DNA from: Thuidium tamariscinum
Lineage: Eukaryota; Streptophyta; Bryopsida; Hypnales; Thuidiaceae
Direction: 5' to 3'
DNA: 64,000 nt
NCBI GenBank assembly: GCA_947034885.2
Contig: OX344752.2
Coordinates: 11,656,001-11,720,000, forward strand
A program made the position numbers and the translations under genes. The notes under the pieces were generated by a model. The model was not told the DNA's origin. It made no database searches and worked only from the letters and a program-made list of their open reading frames with translations. Each line of letters begins with the position of its first letter. Position 1 is the first letter of the stretch. This document shows, one piece after another, positions 35,034-48,486 of this stretch.

Positions 35034-38000
35034 ATGGGTGAGATTGCCTTGAGTGGGCAGCGGTTTAGGCGTTTCCCACATCCTTACTCAGGGCAGTCAA
35101 CAGACCTTGAGCCCTTGGTGAGTACTGAGATTCACTTCATTGCTTGGATATGAATTCTCTGTATCATCTTTTCATGTTGTAAATTCACTATCCGTGAGGC
35201 TTATCTGCAAGGTTGTCGGTTAGCAATATTTGCATCTATTACTTTGGTGCTATTGTAAGTCTATGCACCTTCAATGCTATCTTTGATGGAAGCCACACTC
35301 GTAACGATTCTCTGAGGGCTGTTGATGATTAATTATCATTTGTGCTAATCCACGTCAATGCTGACAGTTGAATGGTAACGTGGAGCCATGGCCACATTTG
35401 AAGGAACTGCTTCAAAGTTACACTGCAGATTGGGTGAAGGATGAACTTAAGTATGGACACTATGAAAGTGTGCCACCTCCCATATTTGAGAATCAGATCT
35501 TCGAAGGACCTGACACAGACGTAGAGACAGGTAAGTATCCTGTGCATTGACGGTCCCATTTCCATGGCAATGTAAGTAAGGGCTATTGGAGCGTATTGTG
35601 ATGTACGATTCTCATTTCAAGAGGGCACCTTCTTTCTTTCTTTGGCTTTGCAATGTGCTTGATGTGCAGCCTACTATGCTAATAATCATGCTTTATGTTT
35701 TATAGAGCTGCGCCTGTCAAACATTAGGCTTGGAAGGCATGGGGACGCAACGGATGATGAAGATCCAACAACTTCAGGGAGATATTCGGGAGGATTATTT
35801 TCTGGGCGATTTTCTGGCAGATCAACAGCAAGTGATTTTCCAGATTCAACCGTTGCAAGAGCACCGAAGGTCCAATGACCCTCTCACTGAACATTGGAGT
35901 TATGATTTAATCTTTGAAGAGGGTCACTTATGTTCTGGCCTTCGTCTGTGTAAAGGTTTCAGGCATTTTTGGTGGGTTAGATTCAGTGATACTTGCTCTT
36001 CGATTCCTTATCTGCAGCACTGAACGAAGAGATACCGTGTGATGTATGCAGCACTATGGTGGGGGTTCGCTTCCTCCCTATGAGCCGGTTTTCAATTGGC
36101 GTGTAGCGCGGGCGTCTGTGTTTGGCCACAGGACACCAGAGATTCCATCAGCACTGTCACTGAGGTCTTTTAAGCTGAATTGCGAACTTGCTTGAGATCC
36201 AAATTTTAATATGTTTATTTTGCTCACATATATGTGACTCTGATCCAGTCTTTAAACGTAACGTATGGTTCGTTTTGTTTCGTATTTGCTGTGTGACATT
36301 TCCGCTTGAGAATTTGGAAGCTATTCGGGCGAAGACTTTCAAAGGATACTCCTGAGCATGTATTACCTCGCTAAATGAACTGAGCACTTGATGATCGCAG
36401 CAGCGGGATGAGGATTTCTGTGAAGGTCGTGTCTTTGAACATTCTGGCTGGTCTTGTTGGTGAGATTTTCTTCGCAAAGACCTTGTGGTTGTTCGCATTC
36501 AGTCTGATGCTACTTTCAATCAACTTTGAAAGGTTATCGTTGTTACTTGATATGAACGTTGCATCATGCAGAGCCATGGTATGGTACGGTGTGTCTGTAT
36601 CACCGAGAGAAGCGGGAAAAACTCTCTGAGGATTTTCACTTTCGGTGCTTACCTGCAGAGTTTCAAGATGTAAGACTTTACTATATTCTCAGTTCTTGTT
36701 TTGTGGTTGTATTTACATTTGTGGGACTTCACCAGCGACATCATCACCCTGGCAAGATCACTTTGATTAGCTTATCTGTGCACATTATATACACAGGAGG
36801 CTGGTGGTTACCAACGGAGAGCCATTTTTTCACTCGAGGCACCATCACCAGCTGTTTGCTTGTTGGTAGAACTTGAGAAGCACGTCACAGAAGAAGGAGG
36901 TGTTACTCCTTCTGTCTACACGCGCAAGGAACCTGTGAGTTTGCTCTGTTGGTTCCGAAATGTGTGGAAACTGTGAAGAATGTTCTTTCCACTATCTGTG
37001 CACAATCATTATTATTTTCAAATGAAACAGATGGTGGCTCCTCACTGTCAAATTTTATTCAATACCATGATATGAGTCTGAGCCTTGTATGCTGGATATA
37101 TGACGTAGGCAGCTGAAGCTGTCCCTTTCTAGTCATTGGACATGAACTTTCTTAATGTACTTATGCCTTTGCTATTTTTAAGGCAATGTGTCATTCTTGA
37201 ATTTGCTGCTGAATAAGCCTCTTGATTTGTGTTCGTTTTTAGTTTGGCATTCAAGATGCACAGATTTGGCACGGGTCTGGGGTTAATATCAGTTTTGTTA
37301 TGTGAAGGTACATTTGACAGAAAGAGAGAAGCAAAAACTCCAAGTATGGGCCAGAGTGATGCCATTCCGTGAACCTTTCGCCTGGGCAACTGTAGCATTG
37401 TTTGATGCAAATGTAACAGGAGGCGTGGGTGGATTCTCGTCATCTCCTACAAGCAGTCCATTGCCTCCAGGCATCTTGGGGTCGGCGCTTATGGAGGCAT
37501 CACTCGATCCGGACGGTAGGCTAGTTGCCGATTCAAAGACGGAATCTGCCACCGTTCCAGTTCTGGTTGATGTCCCAGGCCTCCATCGTGTAAAAGAGAA
37601 TTATACAGATGAGATGCTTCAGGTATGCTTTACATATTCACTGCCAGTATAAGGCACCGGGAAAAGAGAGTTTTAGGTCGCAGTAGTTTGACCCATGTTT
37701 GCTGTCTAGAAGGAAAAATGGCATCAATAGTTAAAGAGAGTGTTTTTGATTACTGCCTTTGAACATGAATACCTCGGTAGCCCTGACTTTTAAGATCTGT
37801 AGATGGTTTAGTGATTTGATGGATTTTTCATTTTGTTTCAGGACCCTAAGCGCAAAGTGCACAAGCCAGTGAAGGCAACTCTGCGGCTTGAAATTGAAAG
37901 GCTGTGCAATGATGATCATGAGATGGACTGCATCTCTGAATCGGGCAGTTTCAGTAATGGCTCTTTCGATGCGGATTCCCGTTCGTTAGGAGGAGCTTCG

Positions 38001-41000
38001 TTGTCAGGGCGCTCCACTCAAGGCCTTGAGTTCACAAAGTCGCTATATAATGGTCATCAAAAAAGTAGCCCTGGACATCGTGATTTGCGTTCAGGCAGTG
38101 GAAGTAGTCTTGAACTGGGACGATCGGAGGTATTTTCTTACAACATCGAAGGACTTCCTTCACTAACAGACTCAAGTTTATATATAGATTAAATGATGAT
38201 CTCCTCAGAGCGATTCATTCAGTGGTTTCAATTTGATACTGCAATAGCTTCTTCTATGCTCTTTGTAAGTGTTCTTTGGTTATTTAAGGATATTGAAGCA
38301 CTTTTGGAAACATGGTTTGGTTAACATCCTAGTTAGTCCAATAGAAGCGGTCAGATGTGCATCTAATCTTTCGCATGTGAATGTGACAGTTTCGTGCTGT
38401 TGAATTTCGACTGGGTCCAAAACCTGAACCGTTTCCCCAGCTTTTGCACTGCCTGTATGTTTATCCCCAATCTGTAAATCTTAACCGAAAGCGAAACATG
38501 TTTATTCGATTAGAGCTTCGAAAGGACGATAGCGATATTCGGAAACCGCCCCTCGAGGTACGGTTTTCATCCAAGTTAGGAGAATCCATTTTCGTAGTGT
38601 GATGGTTTTAGGATTTCTTGATGTTGAAGAAAGTTTTGGTTTAGCTGCTTTTGACAAGTTGCACAAAACAGGCTCTTTATCCGAGGGACGCCGACAGCTC
38701 AATGCAAAAATATGCACACTCTCAGATTGATGCTAATACTAAGACCGCGCACTTCCATGATGAATTTAAAGTTCAACTTCCTGCCAGTCTGGCTTCTGAA
38801 CACCATCTGCTTTTCACATTCTTCCATGTGGACCTTCAAATGAAACTCGAAGCGCCAAAGCCAGTATGTTACCATGTTACTATTTACTTTATTTCACTAT
38901 TTTTTTTTTTATCGCCAGTGCTACTTGAATTTTGTTTGACTTCGGTTCGGCTGTATTGCAGGTAGTAGTAGGTTACGCCGTGCTTCCACTCTTATTCGCC
39001 TCTCAGTAAGATTCCCTATCTCACATACTATCAATAGGAATTTATCTTGTTCAGTCGCGTTTTTTCCAGTTTGCTTCAGTAGTAGGTTTGTCTTGGTCAT
39101 TCGTAGTTACTGGCATTTCTGCTCTATACTGAGTTTTTTTGCAGTGTGAGGATTTTCCTCATTATATTTCGGCTGGAGTTCTCATGCATCTTAGAGCAGT
39201 GCTCAAGAATCATCTCATGGGTTGGCTATAGCTAGGGGTTTGAGCATTGCCTTTGAAGGATTACTGTTCCTTATTGAATGCTAGTATGCTTGCTCACCTT
39301 TTCGCGTGGAATTGTGTTTCAGGGTGATTCGGTTGGATGGTACCCTTCCAATTGCGAAGGAGCTGTATCCAAACTACTTGCAAGATAATGTGAAGGTAAG
39401 TTGGGTCGCGTTTTTTATTGTGCAAGCAGGCTCTTTGTAATTTATTCATCCCCTAATCTTGTTCTTCACGTATGCATCGCATCACTACAGCGCCTAAACT
39501 ACTTGAGTGGTGATTGACGAATGACCTTCTGTGTGGTGCAGGATAGGTTGGAATACCTCGATGATGGCAGAACAGTATTTAAATTACGGTCTCGTTTGTG
39601 CTCCTCTCTTTATCCCGTCAATGAGAGGATACGAGATTTTTTCGCGGAGTACGATCGTCATGTTTTGCGGACAACTCCTTGGGGAAATGAGCTCATGGAG
39701 GTGCGTTGTTCAAGACCTCAGTATAAAATTTCTCTGACGTAGCATAAAACTTTGATGATTTTATGATGTACGTTCCTCTTTCTACATGAGGTTGTTGGAA
39801 TTCTAGGAAGTACCTGAATCTGAAAAACGTTCAGTCTCTCTGTACATATGCAGGGAGATCTCTGAAATAGTTGATTGTTTGAGATATCTAAGAGGACACG
39901 GTCACTTTATGGTTTGCGCCGAACCAATGTCTTGCTGTATTCTGACTTTACACTGAAAGTACTTGCAGGCAATTAATGCATTGAAGAATGTCGAAGCTTC
40001 ATCGATGCTCCAGTTCCTTGAACCCTGTCTCAACATGCTGCTTCGAATGATCGGTGATGGGGGTGAAACATTACAGGTGTTTCATAGTTTTCAGAGTATT
40101 TTGTGTTTTCGGCAGATAAATTAGAAAACATTTTTGTCTAATATTTCTTATGGCTTTCATAGCTATACCGCGTTGTCTAGCTGTTTTATCTAATAGGCTG
40201 AATCTTGTAGTTTATCTTAATCGTGAAAAGTCTCGAGTGAGGGTTTCTGATATACGTCTTAATTTTGATTTCATTGAACTAAAATACTTCAATAAATCTT
40301 CAATTAACATTTCTTTGTTTTCTTCTACTTCTTCAATGTCCTTTTTAGGTTGCTGCATTCCGATCAATGGTCAACATCATCACCAGGTACTTGCGCTCCA
40401 CAAACCTGTTACAAATTTGTATGGAGCTCTGACTCAGGTTTATGCACTTAGTTTTTGCCCTGAACTCTGAATTGCTTATCTGTTTGCAGGGTTCAAGGAG
40501 AAACATCAGATGGAGCTGAGCGTAATCGTTATCTTGTTCATTACTTGGATTTTGCATTCGATGATTTTGGTGGGCGCCATGATCCTGTGTATCCTGGTCT
40601 CTGTAGCGTTTGGCGCAGTCTTGCTCGCAGCAAGGTACATATCTCAAGCCCAGGAAATTTATTTTTCCTTAGAATGTTGTGGGCATGGTAAAACGACTTT
40701 GACCCTGGGTGATTATTATAACAGTGTTGTTGTCATGCAGGCTAAAGGCTACAGAGTCGGACCTGTTTATGACGATGTCTTGTCCATGGCTTGGGTCTTC
40801 CTTGAGTTGATCGTAAAGTCAATGGCACTTGAGCAGTCTCGTACTTATAGCGAGGCTCTTCCTCCAGGTTTGTTCCCGTTTCATCACCTCCTCGCTATTA
40901 GTGATAGTGACCATAAGCTTGACGTATTGAATTATCGTTTGGCATTATCTGTGAAATGAGGTATTTTCGAACTCTATTTACGATATGCCAAGGGCATGCT

Positions 41001-44000
41001 ATCTATATTGTTTTAATATTTGACGGAGGTTTATACCTCGTAAATTGAAGATCCTCTGAAGATTATCTGAATAATTTGTTTTCAGGTGAAGAGTTGCCAC
41101 CGTTGCAGCTCAATGATGAGGTCTTTAAAAGTATTGGGCAGCTGTATGATTGTTTGCTGACGGAGGTTCAGGAGCGAGGAAAGAAAGGCTTGTACCTTGC
41201 CAAGAAACTTAATAGTAGTTTGGGCTTTTTCTGCTACGATCTTCTCTCTGTCATTGAACCACGGCAAGTTTTTGAGTTAGTGAGTCAATCAACCATTAAA
41301 CTCTTTGTTGCTTATTTCTGAACGATTAAAATTCAACAAATAATGTGAGTTTGGATCTATTTGACAGTGCCACCTGGAGACGTTTTCATTGGCAATTGTC
41401 TTCTAAGCAGAGAATGAAAGAACAGGTTGTGTCTTGTTATGGCGTGCTAATTTCTTATAATTCTTTGACAATCTTGTATAGCCATATAATTTTTGACTGA
41501 CTTTGAAAGATGCTCGCTGAAGTGTGTACGAGGATTTGATATTCAATCTATGGCGAAAAAAGTATCAGGTTTTGTTTATTCATATGGTTTGCATGTCATA
41601 TACTGTAATTCAACCACCGTTGACACGTGTGGATCATACCTTCGCATTGACAGCCTGATTTCTGGTACATGTGCAGGTTGCACTCTACTTCAACAAATTT
41701 TCAGGAGTCTGTCAATCAACAATTCATGAATACAAACTCAATTTTCTCCGTATCATCTGTGATCACGATTTATTCGTTGAAATGCCTGGCAGAGATCCTA
41801 CAGAAAGGTTCGTTATTTGAAACCCTCTCCTTTACACTGGTATCTGCTGAAGCGTATCCCTGTAGTCGTAATTCACATTCTCTCGCCAACTGTTTTGCAC
41901 CCGAAGTTGGATGCGCTCGCGCTTGTGAACATGCGTCAATGACATGTATTTTGCGTGACTGGGAGACTGACTTCCTCTGACAATTTGTTCCATTTGGCTC
42001 GTGTCACCAGATGATAAGACTCCTGTTCTGGCTTGAAGCAGGTTGCAGTCTCTGTGTCAAATTTGATTAATAGACTCACTGTGCTCTGGTGTGGTAATGG
42101 CAGGAATTACTTGGCATCGCTCTTGATGCAGGAGCTATTCATCACTTGGGACCATGAAGACCCAGCCTTAAAGGCTAAGGTGAACAACAAGCTGATAATT
42201 AGCTGTAAAATTGAACTATTTTGGTTATGTTGGTCAATATCAACTGGATATCTGTGTGAAGATTCTCATGGATTGTGCGACATCTTACGCATTGCCCCTC
42301 ATGCTGAGTTGACAAAGGCTTTACTGGAACCGTCAACGTGCTTTCCAGGGCTGTTTTTTTTAATCATTTTTACGAAGTGCCAAAGTGGCGATACAAAATG
42401 TTATAGTAGTGCTCCAAATTTCAACATTCATCTACACATTGGATAGAAAATCACATTTGTACGTATCACGTGTATGTAATTATGTTTCATCCACAATTTG
42501 GCGATTTCATCCAAGATTTTTTTATATTTTGAAGTTTCCTGGCGATAAACCTCACAATTTTTTGCCATTCTTTTAGCCAAATTATTTTTTTCTGTTGCAA
42601 TCTGGCACTAGAAAGCCAAAAGAAAATGCCCTGGACTGCTTGCATTTACGGGATCTAATATCCTTTTGTGTTTCTTTTTTCTCTCCTTTCCAGGCATGTC
42701 GGATATTTGTACAGCTCTTGTGCAAGCATGAGTATGACGCACGGTACCAAACACTGGACGATAAATTGTACATTTCACAGCGTTACTTTGCTTTGGTTGG
42801 ACTGGTAAGCTGAAATGCACTGTTCTCTCTTATTTCATGCAGTATCTCAGTAATCTAAAATCTAGCAGGTGAGACTTTTGAGATATGCACCAATCTGGTT
42901 AGAATTAGGTTTCGATTTTTCTAGAGTGCTTCACTCCACCACATGACTAGCAGTGATGTCTCGCATATCCGAATCCTTTGTCACACAGGCGATGTAATAA
43001 ATTTTCTGCTTTATATCAACCTAGTCAACATATTAGAATCTTTGTTGGACTTGCCTTGACAGATTTTGGACGAGATGCCGGTATTTTATGGCTTAAGCTC
43101 AATGGAGAAACGTGAATCCTTGGTGTGTGTGCTCCACATTTTGCGCTACTTGGATGACGCTTCTCTTGTGAAGGCTTGGCAGCAAAACGTTGCTCGAACA
43201 AGACTGTTTTTCAAACTCCTTGAAGAGTGCCAAGAGCTTTTTGAGGTTGGGCTTTTATGTTGACATTTACTGTTCATATATGTAGCGGAATACATCAGCA
43301 TCAACGAATATCATTGAATATTAATGTAGTATGCTAGCAGGTTTTAGAGCTGAAAGGACTTGGGGCCCCTAATTGTTCTTTTGTTATCGATGCTTCATTG
43401 GATATCATTGTCAGAGAACAGCTAGTTGACTGATGATAGACTCTGAATATGCAATTTTCTTTTATCAATCTGAATTTGCTGACTGTTGATCAATGTTTTC
43501 ACTTTTGCAGTATAAGAAAGCAGGAGCCGATGGCTTAATGGGTGCAATGCCTGCAAATGAGCAAGGAGGAGGACCCCTCCAATATTCTGAGAAGCTTTCT
43601 CCTGCCGTGAATCAGTTTCTGGCTGAAGCCTCCCGACAAGATGTCAGGGTACGTTTATCAATCAGGATGATTTTATGAATTCTCACAATCTGTCTCCTAG
43701 ACTTTGACATATTTTCTATCATTATTTAGTCTTACAAAGTTCTCACTAATTTTACATTTGTGTATGCTAGAATCACCGCATATGCAATGGAATGTCCTCC
43801 CTTCATACCCTGAAGTTCAGTGCTTTAGGATCTCCTTCTGGTCGATTACTCTAATTCATTTCACTTCAAAGTCGACATGCAGTGAAAAACGACGTTTGTA
43901 GAGTATCTTAAATCGTTTCCTTAATTTGTTGCAGCTTACAAAGAGTTCTCCAGGTGCTCAGTGGATAGTGCCACAGGTGAGTCCAGACACCGGCACACTC

Positions 44001-47000
44001 TGGAAAAGGGTAAGCCCAATTTCTAACAGCTCAAGCAGCCCAAGCCAGCCGCACTCTTTGCGTGAAGCGTTGGCACAAGCTCAATCAGCTGGAAGAGGAG
44101 GCAGACCCCTTAAAGAGAGCTTACATCCCATGCTGCGGCAGAAACTGGTCTGTAGGGCTCTTTGTTATCCTCTTGCGCTTCTGTTTGTGTGAATTATAAA
44201 TGCTGCTTATCCTCTGAAGTACGAAATGGGCCTTGCTTTACAAACTACCATTTATTCTTCTGTTGATGCGATTTATGTTTCAGGAGCTGTGGGAAGAGAA
44301 TCTTAGTGCTTCAGTTATGCTCCAACTTCTCGAAATCGTTGAGAAATTTATGGAGGCCACATCAAGCCAAGCTGTTGCTACCGATTACATCAGGCTTGAT
44401 TGCATCACCAGCATTATAGTTGGATTTCTAGGGCGCAGTCAGCCTCTACCCTTTTGGAAGGCTTTCTTACCTGTGTTTAACAATTTGTTTAGTCAACACG
44501 GAGTTACTCTAATGAGCCGTGAAAACGACAGGTTTCTAAAGCAAGTTGCGTTTCATCTATTACGGCTGGGAGTTTTTCGTAATGAATCTATTCGGAAACG
44601 CGCTGTTGTGGGTCTCCAAATCCTTGTGCGAGTAAGTTAATTAAAATACCTATATGCTTTCATAGCATCTTCTAATGCACGATTAATGATCTTCTGGAAA
44701 GAGCTGTAGTACGCAAGTATTTTTTCCCCCTGAAATTTCATCTTTAACATAGGTTGCAAGCGTAGTGTTTTAGTGACTCCTTTGTCGTGAAGCTATTTTC
44801 TTCTGTTATTGCCAACTCATTTCAACTTTCTGCAGACTGCTTTTCATTTTTTTCAAGGCCTCTCTCGTCTGCGCGTACTGCTCACAATCACATTATCGGA
44901 GCTTATGTCGGATGTTCAAGTAACGCAGCATCGAATGGATGGATCCTTGGAAGAAAGTGGTGAATCTCAGCGCCTTCGCAGATCGCTGAGACAGATTTCC
45001 CAGGAAAACATCAGTTCAGATCTTCTTCGAGAATGTGGCCTTCCTGAAAATACACTCACGGCGATGCCAGAAGGAGGATGTGATCAGAACTGGAGCTGGG
45101 CAGTGGTGACCGAGCTTTCCAGCACTTTGCTTAAAGCTGTTGAGGCTGCTGTTGGACATGCTCTACTGGTACTCCAGCTGCTAAACCCTACATCCTAAAT
45201 CCTAACCACTGTGATGGTTTCTCATCTTTTTGTGTTTTTTTACGGGACTTTGTCAAGTGTGGATCTGGCAATTCCTTGAAGTACTACCTGCTTGAAGATC
45301 AAAATACTTGACTATTTATTGTTCCTATCTATCGTTTGTCTCTGGACGGTTCTATGACTCTCTTAAGTTAGAAAGGTGCAATTGTGCCTCATACTCTGTT
45401 CTGGTTTGGTGCAGGGTCCTGAAGTCGTGACCACCGACAAGTATGCCACTGCCGAGGCATACTATGGTCTTGCCAGGGCATACTCTAATGTCCCGGATCT
45501 ACATATTATGTGGCTTCTTTACCTTTGTGAAGTTCATCAGGGCAATCAGTCTTATGCAGAAGCTGCTCAATGTGCGGTTGCTGTTGCGGGTGTCATTATG
45601 CAGGTATTTGTACTTGTAAGCTGTTGTCCAGGGTGGTAGGAATCGTCATTGAATTCTGCTACGTTTTCTGCCTTTTTGTGAATTACACATCGTCCCCATT
45701 GTAGGGATTTGGGTGCAGTTTGGTTTCCTGAGGTTCGGTTTTTCTTGATGGTTTCATGGTTTAGTTTGTTCATTAGCAATTCTGTCAATATAGTTTGTTC
45801 GTATTAAATTGTCTGTATTTGACTGTACAGGCCATAGTAGGTAAAGGAGAATTGATGTGGAGTAAGGAACATGTTGATGCTCTTCGAAAAATATGCCCAA
45901 TGCTTACTGGTGCAAGCTTTGGTGAAGCTGCAAGTGCTGAAATAGAAGGCTATGGTTCATCTAAGCTCACAGTGGAATCAGCTGTGAAGTATCTCCAGCT
46001 TGCTAACAAACTTTTTGTTCAGGCCGAGCTTTTTCACTTTTGTGCTGGTAAGAGTGGCACATTCTCTGGTTATTGGATGTTGAACCTGAACCTTGTTAAT
46101 TGGCTCTAGATGCATTTTGGGGGAAAACTGATATTATTATTTGCTGCTGATCTTGTTCAGGAATTTTGGAGCTTATTATTCCTGTTCATAAAGCAAGACG
46201 TGCTTATGGACAGCTCTCAAAGTGCCACACTAATTTGACCAGCATTTATGAAGCCATTGTAGAGCAGGAGTCTAGTCCAATCCCTTTCTCAGATGCCACT
46301 TACTACCGTGTGGGTTTCTATGGTAAAAGTTTTGCCAGTCTAAATTGCAAGGAATATGTTTATAGAGAGGCAAGGGACGTGCGACTAGGAGATATAATGA
46401 GAAGCTTGGGGAATATTTATGAGCCAAGAGTGATGGAGGGGAAACAGTCTTTGCATATTATACCCGATTCTCGGCAAGTGAATGTCGAAGACCTTCAGCC
46501 AGAGATATGCTATATGCAAATTACATCTGTTGAACCTGTGACGGAAGATGAAGACTTAGAGTGTAGACGAGAGAGACAATCTTGTAAACCGACAGCACCA
46601 GTTAGTGCTCGGGTTTTCAATCGGTTCCTGTTCGATACCCCCTTCACGAAGAATGGTAGGTCGCAAGGAGGTTTAGAGGATCAATGGAAAAGGCGAACAG
46701 TGTTATGGACAGAGGGTCCTTTCCCTGCGCTTGTGAATCGTTTAACTGTAGTGAAGTCAGAGTCCCGGGAATTTTCGCCAATTGAGAATGCTATCGGCAT
46801 GATTGAAACCCGTACAGCTGCCTTAGCAGGGGAGCTTGATGACCACCGTTTGAATGAAGGTGACCACCTGCCTCGGTTGCAAAGTCTGCAACGGATATTG
46901 CAAGGAAGTGTTGCAGTGCAGGTAAGTCTTGGAAGTCCTCGACGCTTATATTAGCATATTTGAATTGTATCGGACACGGTTGTGTGAATTATTGTTTTTT

Positions 47001-47341
47001 TCCTGATTTTCTGTCTTGCAACCACTAATTATACTTTAACATTCATTGTGATGATAAATTTTCATGATGCGCTTGTTGTCTTGCAGGTTAACAGTGGTGT
47101 ACTTGGTGTGTGTGCTGCTTTCTTGTCTGGAGAACCTGCAACAAGGCTGAGCTCCCAGGAACTTCAGCAACTTATTGCAGCACTTCTGGAGTTCATGGCT
47201 GTGTGCAAGAAAGCGATTCGTATGCATGCGCGACTTATAGGAGAAGAAGATCAAGAATTCCATTCGCAGCTTGTGATTGGGTTCCAATCTCTCACAGCCG
47301 AGCTCTCACACTTCATTCCTGCCATTTTGTCAGAGTTGTGA
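35034..47341 (+). CDS. SPK1: DOCK-family Rho-of-plants exchange factor (SPIKE1)
   Basis: Guanine-nucleotide exchange factor activating plant ROP GTPases; in Arabidopsis it acts in cell shape, actin and ER exit-site control. Exons I place: 35034-35117, 35368-35530, 35706-35869, 36052-36164, 36404-36459, 36572-36669, 36797-36934, 37308-37622, 37842-38129, 38390-38557, 38672-38863, 38962-39005, 39323-39395, 39542-39700, 39969-40076, 40349-40386, 40490-40634, 40741-40867, 41086-41279, 41677-41807, 42104-42179, 42694-42804, 43063-43245, 43511-43648, 43935-44147, 44284-44631, 44836-45168, 45415-45603, 45831-46047, 46161-46921, 47087-47341. All use GT/AG and all phases agree, giving 1,873 residues (Arabidopsis about 1,830). 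The start MGEIALSGQRFRRFPH aligns with the family N-terminus. DHR-1 lies near residues 490-650 and DHR-2 near 1,400-1,860. The gene appears intact and is probably single and ubiquitously needed. Confidence 0.95.
38390..39005 (+). other. SPIKE1 DHR-1 (C2-like) domain exons
   Basis: Three exons encode LLHCLYVYPQSVNLNRKRN, LELRKDDSDIRKPPLE, HHLLFTFFHVDLQMKLEAP and VVVGYAVLPL, the conserved C2-like DOCK homology region 1 of the SPIKE1 group. In the DOCK family this domain contacts membrane phosphoinositides. The beta-strand core and the cationic RKR patch are visible. Confidence 0.85.
44836..47341 (+). other. SPIKE1 DHR-2 catalytic domain exons
   Basis: The last five exons hold the DHR-2 exchange domain: PDLHIMWLLYLCEVHQ, EAAQCAVAVAGVIMQ, KLTVESAVKYLQLANKLF, DATYYRVGFYGK, KEYVYREARDVRLGDIM, FDTPFTKNGRSQGGLEDQWK, and ENAIGMIETRTAAL to the end LSHFIPAILSEL. 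This is the part that binds ROP and releases GDP. It is the best conserved part of the protein and shows no breaks. Confidence 0.9.
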
Positions 47342-47537
47342 TGCCTGGAATGCTGTAAAAGTGGAAGTGTTAGAGAAGGAAAAGTTCCAACTTCGGTAGT
47401 TTTCTTGAACTGGCTGCTATAGGGTACATAGGATATGGAGTTTATGACATCTAAGTCATATATTCGACTCCTTAGGTTGTTTGAGAAGGTGAAATTGTCA
47501 CTCCAATGCAGGTCATTCGAACTAGTTTACAGTTTAA

Positions 47538-48164
47538 CCCCTAAATGCCCAAGGCCTTTTTTGAGCTTCTAGGAATTTGCTCTACATTGAACAAAAAGCC
47601 AACATTTTGATAAGCTTTATCATTTTTTTGAAATGTAATTGTACAAATTCAAACTAGACATGTTAAAGATCACTTCAGGAAAAGAAAGCACAACAATATC
47701 GCTTATGAATTGAAAGATAATAATGTTTGATCATGAGGGTGCCAAAACTACAGAAGTGAGTTAAAGTCTTTCAATCTTCTTTTTGCAAGTCAAATCTATA
47801 AAGTTGGCAACCAAAAAATATGAGGTGAAAGGGCCTAATATGCATAACTCCAATCAATTTATGGTTCCTCAAAGTCTACTCTACAATTTTTGTAAATGAA
47901 TTTTGAATGTGATTTTTCCTTCAAGATCTAGTGTATTTGAGGCTCATTTTCAAGAGCTCTCAATACTACGGAAAGTCAAGATTCCAAGGGGTACCTTTGT
48001 ACAAAATCTTGAATAGAAAAATCACTATCATTCATTTTCTAGATTGAATTTTTCACACTAAAAGTAGACTTCAAAAAGAACTTTCCAAAAATACAAACTA
48101 CTAAAAATAGCAACTTGATCAGGTTTTGTAAGTACTAGACTTTGGTGCCTTGGGCATTTAGGGA
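47538..48164. mobile_element. 627-bp TTAA-flanked element with 18-bp terminal repeats
   Basis: Ends CCCCTAAATGCCCAAGGC and GCCTTGGGCATTTAGGGA (one mismatch), flanked by TTAA at 47,534-47,537 and 48,165-48,168. Terminus and target site match the 4,951-5,690 foldback family, but the interior differs. It lies about 200 bp past the SPIKE1 stop codon, in or just beyond the 3' UTR. Confidence 0.75.
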
Positions 48165-48168
48165 TTAA

Positions 48169-48486
48169 AAGGTTGAACACGCATAACTCCAATCAATTTA
48201 TGGCTTCTTATAATTTACTCAAATTTTTTTTTAAATTAATTCCTAATGTGGTTCCTTCTCCAAGATCTAATGCATTTGAGGCTCATTTTCAATAGACCTT
48301 AGTGCTAGAGAAAATCATGAAAAGAAAAATCATAATCAATCATTTTTAAGACTAGTTTTTGGATGCTTAAATTAGACATCAAAAAATATTTTCTAAAAAT
48401 AAAAATTATTAAAAAAAGAAACGTGATGAAGTTTATTTAACTTCAAAGTTTTGCAAACACTAGATTTTGGTGCCTTGGGCATTTAG
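48169..48486 (+). repeat. Tandem duplication of the right half of the TTAA element
   Basis: From GCATAACTCCAATCAATTTATGG to GGTGCCTTGGGCATTTAG this repeats 47,850-48,160 at roughly 75-80% identity. A third copy, without its flank, is at 53,100-53,425. The left terminus is absent. Confidence 0.7.

Noticed and set aside
40510-40959. Plus-strand ORF of 149 codons that looks like a membrane protein (MELSVIVILFITWILHSM)
   Set aside because: Out-of-frame reading of SPIKE1 exons 17 and 18; the true frame gives the conserved SPIKE1 sequence (YLVHYLDFAFDDFGG).
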